The notes beneath the pieces were generated by a model. That model saw nothing but the letters and a program-made list of their open reading frames with translations, ran no database searches and was not told the origin of the DNA. From positions 211,274 to 275,273 of the forward strand of contig NZ_JAYEEQ010000003.1 in the NCBI RefSeq assembly GCF_034651555.1: a DNA stretch of 64,000 nucleotides. The letters are read 5' to 3'. A program made the translations under genes and the position numbers. This DNA comes from Aurantibrevibacter litoralis. Lineage in GTDB: Bacteria > Bacteroidota > Bacteroidia > Flavobacteriales > Flavobacteriaceae. Below are positions 17,726 to 25,599 of this stretch, in pieces. Numbering within the stretch: position 1 is the stretch's first letter; each line of letters opens with the position of its first letter.

Positions 17726-18682
17726 ATGGATTTTACAAACCCACTTGTTTACGGAGTACCTTGTTTTATTGCCTTCATCTTATTAGAACTTACTTATAGC
17801 AAAGTACATGGAGATGACCATCTTTACGAATGGAAAGATTTGTTTGCCAGTGGTTTTATGGGCGTAGGTTCGGCTATTATAGCACCCTTAATAAAAGTGG
17901 TTTCTGCTGTGGTTATTTTTGAATATGTGTATGGCCTATTTAATCCTGAGGTCAACGGTATTCGGACAAATATACTGGGCTACGAATCTTTTGGCTATGC
18001 GTGGTACGTTTGGCTTTTATGCCAATTAGCCGATGATTTTACCTATTATTGGTTTCATAGAGCCAACCACGAAGTTCGTGTGCTTTGGGCGGCGCATATT
18101 GTGCACCACTCGTCTGATAATTTTAATTTGGGCACCGCTGTTCGTAACGGATGGTTTACTATTTTATACAAACCCTTATTCTATATGTGGATGCCCGCTG
18201 TAGGGTTTGCTCCCGAAATGGTTGTGGTCTGCTTAGGTATAGAAGCATTATGGCAGTTTCAATTGCATTCGGTTTACGTTCCAAAAATGGGCTTTATCGA
18301 AAAAATATTCAATACACATACCATGCACCAAGTGCACCATGCTCAAAATGTAGAATACTTAGATAAGAACCACGGCGGATTTCTCAATATTTTTGATAAA
18401 ATATTCGGTACTTGGAAGGAGTTAGATGATAATATTGATGTGAAATACGGCGTAATTCATGCACCCGATTCTTATAATCCGATTGTGATTTTAACGCATG
18501 AATACAAGGACATTATTAGAGATGTAAAGAATTCCAAAAACCTGTGGCATGCGTTCATGTACATTTTTGGGCCTCCGGGTTGGAGTCCGGACGGCAGCAC
18601 ACTTACCGTAAAGCAGCAACAACGTTTGTTTAAAAAGCAGCAAAAAGAGCAACCCAAAATGGTCTTTAGTAGGCCTAACTAG
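17726..18682 (+). CDS. Sterol desaturase/fatty acid hydroxylase family protein
   Basis: A 318-residue integral membrane di-iron enzyme family member. The histidine boxes are present: HRANH near 113, HIVHH near 125 and HTMHQVHH near 207. Hydrophobic helices occupy about residues 8-70 and 85-110, and another pair lies between the second and third boxes. The family adds oxygen to C-H bonds of sterols or lipids using two iron atoms, and in bacteria the lipid substrate is usually unknown. The C-terminal PPGWSPDGST segment recurs as PPGWSHTGA in the paralogue at 33886-34869. Confidence 0.85.
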   Translation: MDFTNPLVYGVPCFIAFILLELTYSKVHGDDHLYEWKDLFASGFMGVGSAIIAPLIKVVSAVVIFEYVYGLFNPEVNGIRTNILGYESFGYAWYVWLLCQLADDFTYYWFHRANHEVRVLWAAHIVHHSSDNFNLGTAVRNGWFTILYKPLFYMWMPAVGFAPEMVVVCLGIEALWQFQLHSVYVPKMGFIEKIFNTHTMHQVHHAQNVEYLDKNHGGFLNIFDKIFGTWKELDDNIDVKYGVIHAPDSYNPIVILTHEYKDIIRDVKNSKNLWHAFMYIFGPPGWSPDGSTLTVKQQQRLFKKQQKEQPKMVFSRPN

Positions 18683-18961
18683 GAGATGCCCTAAAAACCG
18701 GCCTGCGTTCCTGTTTTCGCAATAAATAGCTTCATAAATTTTCCTATGCGTAATGTAGCAAAGCCTATTGGTAAGAACCTCATAGGTTCATTGTACTGTA
18801 GGGTATTTTTTGAATTTTACGCCCAATTTTTATGCGCTCATTTCCAGCATAATATTCCAAACGCTAACCGGAAAAATCTGAATATAATGCGCATTCTGTG
18901 CGTTCTGATTGTGGAATGGGTACTATTGCTAGGTGGATGCGTACCTTTACCTCCATCTTTG

Positions 18962-19339
18962 TTATTTACTTTTAATTGCGGTACCAACGGTCTTTGCGCT
19001 GCTCCCTACCAATCCGTATTCAAAGGTATACGCATCTGCCGTGGTGCTCAATATTTTTATATGAATGGCCTTTCCTTCTGCAATACTTTTGGGGTTTATC
19101 TTTTTTACAATATACTCACAATCATTAATCCATCGCACATCAGCGGTATCCCTTTCACCCTCAAAAACCTCGATTTCTACGCCTTCATTTCTTCTAAAAG
19201 TAGTTGTTTTAGCCTCTCCGTCTATGGTTGTCGTAAATGTAAAAGTACCGTTCTTAAATTGGGAACAGTTTCTGGATGGCTCATAACAACTCAGTAAAAA
19301 AAAGGAGCCTAAAAATACAAGAATACTAAATCTACTCAT
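18962..19339 (-). CDS. Small lipoprotein of unknown function
   Basis: 125 residues. A signal peptide ends in a lipobox FFLLSC (Cys18). The mature part is beta-rich (GTFTFTTTIDGEAKTTTFRR, IEVFEGERDTADVRWINDCEYIVKKI) and looks like a small beta-barrel or sandwich. The same protein type is found in other flavobacteria near the topoisomerase IV genes, to my recollection often mislabelled after them. Nothing here suggests topoisomerase activity. A plus-strand frame over the same interval is the shadow. Confidence 0.65.
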   Translation of the reverse strand: MSRFSILVFLGSFFLLSCYEPSRNCSQFKNGTFTFTTTIDGEAKTTTFRRNEGVEIEVFEGERDTADVRWINDCEYIVKKINPKSIAEGKAIHIKILSTTADAYTFEYGLVGSSAKTVGTAIKSK

Positions 19340-19390
19340 GTTGCAAATAACGAAAAAATCTTCGTATCAAAGTTCATAACTTTCGTATTA

Positions 19391-19765
19391 TTATCTATTT
19401 TGATCGAAATTTTCAAAGCTGCCATCGGAATATAGCAGTATAATTCGCGATAGTTGCCTTTGGTTTGTAACGCTGCGAAAATCATTTACTTCTTCGGGTG
19501 CGGATTCCGATCCTAAAGGGAGACTTCTTGAAGGTGTTTCGTTTGGGAAATTTCCCTTTCCCAATAGCAACCAATCTAAAGTGACTTCGGGAAAAGCTGC
19601 AATAATTTTAAGAATAAACTCCAAACTTGGTTTATTTCTACCCGTAAGCAAATGCGAAATACTAGAGCGTTGTACCTGTATTTTATCTGCAAAAGCAGCG
19701 GCAGACAGCCCGTAGAATTCCTGTAGTTGCGTTAATCGCTGCACAATAGCATCCGTATGTATCAT
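19391..19765 (-). CDS. XRE-family helix-turn-helix regulator
   Basis: 124 residues. Residues 5-65 form a Cro/C1-type HTH: GLSAAAFADKIQVQRSSIS with recognition helix RSSISHLLTGRNKPS, then LEFILKIIAAFPEVTLDWLLLGKG. The rest is a short variable tail with no recognised sensor domain. It is transcribed away from the M14 peptidase gene. Two TTTACA-nn-TGTAAA dyads lie in the shared intergenic region and could be its operators, which is inference only. Confidence 0.82.
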   Translation of the reverse strand: MIHTDAIVQRLTQLQEFYGLSAAAFADKIQVQRSSISHLLTGRNKPSLEFILKIIAAFPEVTLDWLLLGKGNFPNETPSRSLPLGSESAPEEVNDFRSVTNQRQLSRIILLYSDGSFENFDQNR

Positions 19766-19926
19766 TGTATTTATTTTTCAGTCAATCACAGTATTTTTTG
19801 TTGCTAAATCCCTATAAATCGATATGTAATATTTAATTTTTTAGTTTACATAATAAAATTCATACAATTGATATAGAGTCTATTAAATGCATTTATTTAT
19901 TTTAGTAAATTTCTATTGTACAATCG

Positions 19927-19994
19927 TTTACATTTGTAATAATTTGAAATCATAAAATACCAATTAATCAGCTTAAATTGTTTACAAATGTAAA
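19927..19994. promoter_or_regulatory. Pair of TTTACA/TGTAAA dyads (candidate operators)
   Basis: TTTACATTTGTAAT at 19927-19940 and TTTACAAATGTAAA at 19981-19994 are the same 6+2+6 dyad, the second perfect. Their starts are 54 bases apart, about five helical turns. The downstream one overlaps where the -33 element of the promoter at 20007 would lie, as expected for a repressor site. Confidence 0.45.
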
Positions 19995-20006
19995 TTATTT
20001 TGAAGG

Positions 20007-20014
20007 TATTTTTG
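20007..20014 (+). promoter_or_regulatory. -7 box upstream of the M14 peptidase
   Basis: TATTTTTG, an exact match, 23 bases before the ATG at 20038. It also argues against the upstream TTG start at 19978. Confidence 0.4.
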
Positions 20015-20037
20015 TATGGAATTTAAAAGAATCCGTA

Positions 20038-21150
20038 ATGAAGGCTCCTGAGATAGCGTACACCAAAATCAAACAAAGCGCAATTAGCGGTAGGTATGTG
20101 CACCCAGAACAGATTACAACCTATGTAGACAGTTTACCTTCTCGTTTTAACTCCGTAAAGTTGGGCGCATCGGTTCAGGGTAGAGCTATATATAAAGTCT
20201 CTTTCGGAAAAGGTGATACTAAAATTTTGATGTGGTCTCAGATGCACGGCAATGAAGCTACAACTACCAAAGCGGTTATTGATCTTCTAAATTTTTTAAA
20301 AACAGATCACCCATTAGTTGCTGTAATTGCGAATCGCTGTACGTTAGAAATGATACTTCAACTGAATCCGGATGGTGCTTTGGTATTTTCCAGGGTTAAT
20401 GCCAATCTAGTAGATTTAAACAGGGATGCGCAGCAGCAGTCGCAACCGGAAAGCCGAATTTTGAGAACGCTTTTTGATACCTGTAGACCCGATTTTGCCT
20501 TCAATTTGCACGATCAGCGCACTATTTTTAACGTAGGTCTAACGCCAAAACCTGCAACCGTATCATTTCTGGCTCCCGCACTGGATAAAGAAAGAAGCAT
20601 TTCAACCTCCAGACGCTTAAGTATGCAACTTATTGCAGCCATGAACCAAGGCTTACAACAAATGATTCCGGGTCAAGTAGGGCGGTTCGATGACTCTTTT
20701 AATCCCAATTGTGTGGGCGATTGTTTTCAAATGTTACACACCCCAACCGTTTTGTTTGAAGCTGGACATTTTCATGAGGATTACGAAAGAGAAAAAACAC
20801 GTGAATATATTTTTTGGGCCTTGTACAAGGCCTTAGACACCATTGCAAACGACACATTGCGGGAGTATGATTTTAAAGAATATCTGAGCATCCCCGAAAA
20901 CAATACCCTGTTTTTTGATGTTGTGGTGAAAAATGTACATCTTTTAAATCCAAAATATGATCAGGGAGTCCATGCCGGTATCTTGTATAAGGAAAAGCTT
21001 CATGGTACTTTGGTGCATTTTGAACCGGTTTTATCGGATTTAGGTCTTTTAGAAGGGTATTTCGGACATAAAACTTTCGATTGTACTATGGCAGAAGATC
21101 TTTCAGTTCTACAACAAAGTACGCATCTTGTTGGTAAATTGCTAAGGTAA
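20038..21150 (+). CDS. M14-family zinc carboxypeptidase
   Basis: 370 residues from the ATG at 20038; the frame is open to a TTG at 19978, but that stretch contains the putative operator and -7 box. Zinc-binding motifs are MHGNE (HxxE, near 70) and the distal His in FNLHDQ near 165. The substrate-binding NPDG and the RVNANLVDLNRD segment (NA..DLNRD) are typical of M14. No signal peptide is visible, so it is probably cytoplasmic. The catalytic Glu is probably in FEAGHFHEDY near 260. Its target is unknown. Confidence 0.82.
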   Translation: MKAPEIAYTKIKQSAISGRYVHPEQITTYVDSLPSRFNSVKLGASVQGRAIYKVSFGKGDTKILMWSQMHGNEATTTKAVIDLLNFLKTDHPLVAVIANRCTLEMILQLNPDGALVFSRVNANLVDLNRDAQQQSQPESRILRTLFDTCRPDFAFNLHDQRTIFNVGLTPKPATVSFLAPALDKERSISTSRRLSMQLIAAMNQGLQQMIPGQVGRFDDSFNPNCVGDCFQMLHTPTVLFEAGHFHEDYEREKTREYIFWALYKALDTIANDTLREYDFKEYLSIPENNTLFFDVVVKNVHLLNPKYDQGVHAGILYKEKLHGTLVHFEPVLSDLGLLEGYFGHKTFDCTMAEDLSVLQQSTHLVGKLLR

Positions 21151-21215
21151 TATGTAAAATATTTCTTCAAGAAGGGAACAATCTTTACAGATTTACTAAA
21201 AAAATTGAAGTTTTA

Positions 21216-21246
21216 TTGAATTTAATTTCCTAATTCTTTACTTTTG
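21216..21246 (+). promoter_or_regulatory. Consensus promoter of the Lrp-type regulator
   Basis: TTG at 21216-21218, a 20-base spacer, and TACTTTTG at 21239-21246 form a full match. The ATG at 21262 follows 15 bases later. This excludes the TTG at 21244, which lies inside the -7 box, as the start. Confidence 0.65.
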
Positions 21247-21261
21247 CCAAAAATAATAACC

Positions 21262-21741
21262 ATGAGCAAAGTTAAATTAGACGAAGTAGATCATCAGATT
21301 CTGGATATGTTGATCGACAATACCAGAACCCCATTTACAGATATAGCCAAAAAACTTCTTATTTCCGCAGGTACGGTGCATGTGCGGGTAAAAAAAATGG
21401 AAGAGGCAGGAATTATTAAAGGTTCTTCGCTCACCTTGGATTATGTGCAACTGGGTTATGCTTTTATTGCCTATGTTGGAATTTTTCTAGAAAAAACACA
21501 TCAAACCAAATTTGTTTTGGAGCGATTAAATCAACTTCCTTTTGTAACCGTAGCACACATTACTACCGGGAAATTCAATATTTTTTGTAAGATACGAGCC
21601 AAAGACACCAATCATGCCAAAAATATTATTTTTAAAATCGACGATATCGACGGCATAAGTCGCACCGAAACCATGATTTCTTTAGAGGAGAGCATTAACG
21701 ACAAAAAGCGATTAATGCATACTATATTTAACGAGTTGTAA
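21262..21741 (+). CDS. Lrp/AsnC-family transcriptional regulator
   Basis: 159 residues. The N-terminal winged HTH (LDEVDHQILDMLIDNTRTPFTDIAKKL, then TVHVRVKKMEEAGIIKG) is followed by the RAM/AsnC effector-binding domain (AYVGIFLEKTHQTKFVLERL, then TTGKFNIFCKIRAKD). Members form octamers and usually sense amino acids. It is close to an M14 peptidase and within 4 kb of proline and alanine catabolic genes, which are possible targets by analogy. It has its own consensus promoter and terminator. Confidence 0.9.
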   Translation: MSKVKLDEVDHQILDMLIDNTRTPFTDIAKKLLISAGTVHVRVKKMEEAGIIKGSSLTLDYVQLGYAFIAYVGIFLEKTHQTKFVLERLNQLPFVTVAHITTGKFNIFCKIRAKDTNHAKNIIFKIDDIDGISRTETMISLEESINDKKRLMHTIFNEL

Positions 21742-21769
21742 TCTTCTTTGTTTTCGAATCATCTTTTAT

Positions 21770-21806
21770 AATCCCATTCCGTATCGCGTTTGGGATTTTT
21801 ATTTTT
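21770..21806 (+). terminator. Intrinsic terminator after the Lrp gene
   Basis: Stem AATCCCA / TGGGATT with a 14-base loop, then a T-rich tract. It lies 29 bases after the stop codon. Confidence 0.7.
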
Positions 21807-21902
21807 ATACCGATGCGTGTTTTTAAGAACCTATTCACGGGTAACTCCTATTTATGATGCAAAGTGCTTCAAGATTAATTAAACAATTAAACCTTAATTA
21901 CT

Positions 21903-22424
21903 GTGAAAAAATCGGATTTAGCGCCCTATCATTTTGAACATTTTTATAGCACATACCTTAATGCAATAGACGATCTAGAATTGCACAATAGCTTATTGGA
22001 AGGTATGCACGAGTTTGTACATTTTATAGGTTCAATAGCAAAAGATTGTTTTCAGAATACCTATATGGAAGGTAAATGGACACTGGCGGAGGTTTTGGGG
22101 CATATTATAGATACGGAACGTGTTTTTCAATACCGTGCATTGCGTTTTTCTAGGAATGACAGTACGCCTTTACCGGGTTTTGATCAAGACTTGTTTGTGT
22201 TTTCTGCAGATTACAAGCTACGAACGGCCGAAAGTTTTGTGGAAGAATATAGTGCTGTCCGAAAGTCTACCATCACCTTATTCCAGAATTTTACGGAGGC
22301 TCAATTACATCGTAGAGGCATAGCCAGCCAAATACCTTGGAGTGTAGCCGGTTTGGGTTTTGTAATTAGCGGACACCAAGCACACCATAAGCGAATTTTG
22401 GAAGAGCGGTATCTTGGGGCTTAA
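21903..22424 (+). CDS. DinB-family protein
   Basis: 173 residues beginning with GTG; no ATG is available without losing the conserved start. The DinB/YfiT four-helix fold is recognised by GKWTLAEVLGHIIDTERVFQYRALRF and the C-terminal ISGHQAHHKRILEERY. His 68 region and the HxxHH motif supply the usual metal triad. Such proteins are putative metal-dependent thiol transferases or hydrolases. The stop codon overlaps the stop of the convergent gene through a TTAA palindrome at 22421-22424. Confidence 0.8.
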   Translation: MKKSDLAPYHFEHFYSTYLNAIDDLELHNSLLEGMHEFVHFIGSIAKDCFQNTYMEGKWTLAEVLGHIIDTERVFQYRALRFSRNDSTPLPGFDQDLFVFSADYKLRTAESFVEEYSAVRKSTITLFQNFTEAQLHRRGIASQIPWSVAGLGFVISGHQAHHKRILEERYLGA

Positions 22425-22771
22425 TTGTAGTCTAGATCGTCGTCCATTTCGGGCTCTAAATTCAACAAAGCAATAGGGTCATCGCTATCATCATCAAAAT
22501 CGATATCTCCTTTTTTCACTTCAACGGTTTTGGCACTCAATTCTTTTTCCAGTTTTTCGTCAAAATTAGCAATGAAGTGAGATAAGCTTTTGCTTATTTT
22601 AACTAAATAAATCGTATCGGTGGTACGTATTTCTACGGCTTCAACAATTTCACCCTGACTATTCTTAAAGGTAATTATATCTTCGTCTCCATAACCGTAG
22701 GGGTAATTCTCAATTAAAAGCGCAGCCACGTCAAGGCTTAATTTTTTGTAATCTACAAGAACACGTTTCAT
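22421..22771 (-). CDS. Conserved acidic protein of unknown function
   Basis: 116 residues, no signal peptide. The N-terminal part is mixed alpha/beta (VDYKKLSLDVAALLIENYPYGYGDEDIITFKN, then VEIRTTDTIYLVKISKSL). The C-terminus is strongly acidic (DIDFDDDSDDP, PEMDDDLDYN). I recognise it as a recurring flavobacterial protein next to aroB but know no function; database labels such as DNA primase for this type are not supported by anything seen here. A 15 bp perfect inverted repeat abuts its start codon. Confidence 0.65.
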   Translation of the reverse strand: MKRVLVDYKKLSLDVAALLIENYPYGYGDEDIITFKNSQGEIVEAVEIRTTDTIYLVKISKSLSHFIANFDEKLEKELSAKTVEVKKGDIDFDDDSDDPIALLNLEPEMDDDLDYN

Positions 22772-22813
22772 AAAATATAGTTTAGAAGGTTTACAATCTC
22801 TAAACTATATTTT
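22772..22813. promoter_or_regulatory. 15 bp perfect inverted repeat abutting a start codon
   Basis: AAAATATAGTTTAGA at 22772-22786 and its exact complement TCTAAACTATATTTT at 22799-22813 enclose a 12-base loop. On the minus strand the hairpin ends one base before the ATG of the acidic protein. On the plus strand it is followed by a T-run to 22817. It could be a terminator, an RNA element controlling translation, or a protein-binding dyad. Confidence 0.6.
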
Positions 22814-22870
22814 TTTTACATCGGCGCTACAAAAGAGTTGTAAAACACTGAAAACAAGTAGGTCTACCGC

Positions 22871-23932
22871 TTAATCTTTGTAGTATGCCAATGCGTCCTG
22901 TAGTACCTCATTGGAAATTTGCACATCAATTACGGTATGACCAATAGTTTCTAACAGGGCAAAATTTACCTTGCCGTGAGAATTTTTCTTATCAAATTGG
23001 AGTAAGGTTATTATTTCAGAGAAATCAATGCCCTCAAAATCCACTTTTTTATAACGGTTTAAAAAAGTGGTTCTAATATCGTCTAAATCAGCCTTGGAAA
23101 GTCCACATGCTTTATAAGAAAGATAGGCTTCCATAACCATTCCCACCGCAATGGCTTCGCCATGCAACAATAGCTCGTGATCTTTACTTTCTAAAAAAAA
23201 GGACTCCACGGCATGCCCTAAAGTATGTCCGAAGTTTAAGCTTTTTCGGAGATGTTGTTCCGTTGGATCTTGTAACACGATTTCATTTTTTATTTGTACG
23301 GAGGCATATATCCATGCGTCTAAGGCGTCATAGCCATCCAATGTCTTTAGGTGCTCCCAATAGCCTCGATTTCTAATAAGTCCGTGTTTTAACATTTCGG
23401 CATACCCGCTATTCAGTTGTCGTTCATCCAGGGTTTTTAAAAAATCAGAAATAACCAAAACCATTTTAGGCTGATTGATTACTCCAATTTGGTTTTTAAG
23501 GGCACCTAAATCCACCCCTGTTTTCCCTCCTACGGAAGCATCTACCATTGCGAGCAGTGAAGTAGGTACATTAATAAAGTTAATCCCTCTCTTAAAGGTA
23601 GAAGCTACAAAGCCACCCAAATCTGTGACCACGCCGCCTCCTAAATTTAACAACAGACTCTTGCGATCGGCATCCTTATCGGACAACCATTGCCAAACTT
23701 TGGTGCAGGTGGCTATGTTTTTGTGAATTTCACCGGCTGTAATTGAAAACACTTGTGCATCGTCGAGGCCTCCTAAATTGCACTTAAAACTAGGCAAACA
23801 AAATTCCTTTGTATTCTCATCTGTCAGAATAAATAGTTTAGAATAGTGCGTTTGCTGTAGGTGTTGATGCAGTGCAGCATAGGCCGTTTCATTAAAATGT
23901 ACAGCGTAAGAATCGGTAATAATGGAATCCAT
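22871..23932 (-). CDS. aroB: 3-dehydroquinate synthase
   Basis: 353 residues, second step of the shikimate pathway, converting DAHP to 3-dehydroquinate with NAD and a divalent metal. The NAD-binding GGGVVTDLGGFVASTFKRG and the signature NVPTSLLAMVDASVGGKTGVD are intact, as are NFGHTLGHAVE and HGEAIAVGM with metal-binding His residues. The length is normal. It is cytoplasmic. aroC of the same pathway lies 20 kb away at 43780. The gene is divergent from proline dehydrogenase. Confidence 0.95.
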   Translation of the reverse strand: MDSIITDSYAVHFNETAYAALHQHLQQTHYSKLFILTDENTKEFCLPSFKCNLGGLDDAQVFSITAGEIHKNIATCTKVWQWLSDKDADRKSLLLNLGGGVVTDLGGFVASTFKRGINFINVPTSLLAMVDASVGGKTGVDLGALKNQIGVINQPKMVLVISDFLKTLDERQLNSGYAEMLKHGLIRNRGYWEHLKTLDGYDALDAWIYASVQIKNEIVLQDPTEQHLRKSLNFGHTLGHAVESFFLESKDHELLLHGEAIAVGMVMEAYLSYKACGLSKADLDDIRTTFLNRYKKVDFEGIDFSEIITLLQFDKKNSHGKVNFALLETIGHTVIDVQISNEVLQDALAYYKD

Positions 23933-23996
23933 TCGAAATTGATCTGAACCACAAAATAAAGATTATTTTTCAAGCTAGGAAACATTATTTCCGTGT

Positions 23997-24004
23997 TATA
24001 TTTG
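23997..24004 (+). promoter_or_regulatory. -7 box upstream of proline dehydrogenase
   Basis: TATATTTG, exact, 19 bases before the ATG at 24024. No spaced TTG is seen. Confidence 0.45.
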
Positions 24005-24023
24005 ATCAAATGTCCATTTTGTA

Positions 24024-25193
24024 ATGATTGATACCCTATTTGAAGACACGGCGACGGCTTTTTCCTTAAAATCGGATTCCGAATTGGAGCGTGCCTACTT
24101 TTTATTCAAACTAATAGCCAATGAACCTTTGGTAAAAATTGGTGCGGCGGTAACCCATTTTGCTATTAAAGCGCACCTGCCCATTGAAGGTCTAATCCGA
24201 GCTACGGTTTTTGATCATTTCTGCGGAGGTGTCACGGAGGAAGACTGCTTGCCTGTCATTGATAAAATGTGCGATAAGGGTGTAAAATCGGTATTGGATT
24301 TTTCTGTGGAAGGTAAGGAAGAAGAAGCTCAATTTGATTTTGCGCTGGAAAAAACCTTGAACATGTTGCGGTTTATGAAAGAAAAAGCAGCTATTCCGTT
24401 TGCTGTTTTTAAGCCTTCAGGTTTTGGACGATTGGCACTTTTTGAAAAAGTGGGTGCCTCAAAACCATTAACCGAAAAAGAGAATGTAGAATGGCTTCAG
24501 GTAGTGCAACGGTATGAGCGTGTGTGCAAAGAAGCCTCAAACTTAGATGCAGCGCTTTTAATTGATGCCGAAGAAAGCTGGATGCAAAAGGCAGCAGATG
24601 AGCTGGCAGAAAAAATGATGCAAAAATACAATACCGAAAAAACCATTGTCTTTAATACGCTTCAAATGTACCGTTGGGATCGGATGGATTACCTGAAAGA
24701 GCTTTACCATAAAAGTGAAAAACAGGGATTTAAAATAGGCATTAAAGTAGTTCGTGGAGCGTATTTAGAAAAGGAGAACGATAGGGCAGAGGCAATGGCA
24801 TACGCATCGCCAATTTGTCCCTCTAAAAAAGCAACGGATGAAAATTTTGATGCCTGTATCACCTATAGTTTAGCCCATTTGGAACGCATTGCATTATTTG
24901 CCGGAACGCATAACGAACGTAGTACGTATAAGCTCATGGAACAAATGAATACCATGAAAATTGCCCTAAATGACCCTCGTATTTGGTTTGGACAATTATA
25001 TGGAATGAGCGACCATATTACCTTTAATTTGGCAGCAAAAGGCTATAATGTGGCAAAGTACCTGCCCTTTGGCCCCGTCCGCGATGTCATGCCATACCTA
25101 ATTAGAAGGGCCGAAGAAAATACCTCTGTGGCCGGACAAACCAGCAGGGAATTAGATTTGCTCAAAAAAGAACGCAAACGACGAAAAATATAA
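24024..25193 (+). CDS. Proline dehydrogenase
   Basis: 389 residues, a stand-alone PRODH TIM barrel that oxidises proline to pyrroline-5-carboxylate with FAD. Conserved blocks are IDAEESWMQKAAD, NTLQMYRWDRMDYL, GIKVVRGAYLEKEND, FAGTHNERS, GQLYGMSDHITFNL and KYLPFGPVRDVMPYLIRRAEENTS. It is the monofunctional form, without the P5C dehydrogenase half found in PutA, and that partner is not in the window. The adjacent alanine dehydrogenase suggests a local amino-acid catabolism theme. Confidence 0.92.
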   Translation: MIDTLFEDTATAFSLKSDSELERAYFLFKLIANEPLVKIGAAVTHFAIKAHLPIEGLIRATVFDHFCGGVTEEDCLPVIDKMCDKGVKSVLDFSVEGKEEEAQFDFALEKTLNMLRFMKEKAAIPFAVFKPSGFGRLALFEKVGASKPLTEKENVEWLQVVQRYERVCKEASNLDAALLIDAEESWMQKAADELAEKMMQKYNTEKTIVFNTLQMYRWDRMDYLKELYHKSEKQGFKIGIKVVRGAYLEKENDRAEAMAYASPICPSKKATDENFDACITYSLAHLERIALFAGTHNERSTYKLMEQMNTMKIALNDPRIWFGQLYGMSDHITFNLAAKGYNVAKYLPFGPVRDVMPYLIRRAEENTSVAGQTSRELDLLKKERKRRKI

Positions 25194-25209
25194 ACAGCCC
25201 CAAAACGTT

Positions 25210-25596
25210 TTACCGTGAAGATGAAAAATGCTGAATGGTCGCTATCGAGTCACAATTTACAACTTCCATAAAAGCGTCTGTTCCTTTAGAGTTCCCTTCT
25301 ATGACGTATGTTTTACAAGGTTGTGATTGTGTATCACTTTTTCTAAAATTTATAGTGCCGTCCTTTAAAAAATAAGCAATGGTGGTAGCGTCTAATTGTT
25401 GCCTATCTATTAAGTCTTGTACTACAGGCGCATACGCCAAGGTTTTGGAGCGGATATCTTTAAGTACCCTACAATTGGGGAAATAACAAAATTCTACACC
25501 CGCTTCGTCTGCTTTGCCTTTTAAAAAGTAAGTTAAGAAAATAAGGCCTATAGCAAGACCGATGATATAAAAGCCCAAACGCTTTAAAAATGCCAT
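25210..25596 (-). CDS. Membrane-anchored DUF4258-like protein
   Basis: 128 residues. A single N-terminal transmembrane helix (RLGFYIIGLAIGLIFLTYFL) is followed by a short soluble domain with Cys pairs (VEFCYFPNCRVLKDI) and DGTINFRKSDTQSQPCKTYVIEG. I associate this layout with flavobacterial proteins labelled DUF4258; function unknown. It starts 3 bases after the stop of alanine dehydrogenase and is therefore in the same operon. Confidence 0.6.
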   Translation of the reverse strand: MAFLKRLGFYIIGLAIGLIFLTYFLKGKADEAGVEFCYFPNCRVLKDIRSKTLAYAPVVQDLIDRQQLDATTIAYFLKDGTINFRKSDTQSQPCKTYVIEGNSKGTDAFMEVVNCDSIATIQHFSSSR

Positions 25597-25599
25597 TGT

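Noticed and set aside
18746..19297. Plus-strand frame of 183 codons
   Set aside because: It overlaps the small lipoprotein gene on the other strand, which has a clear signal peptide and lipobox; this frame has neither start signal nor recognisable content.
18962..19339. Small protein downstream of parE/parC as a topoisomerase subunit
   Set aside because: It is a 125-residue lipoprotein with a signal peptide and no topoisomerase motif; proximity only.
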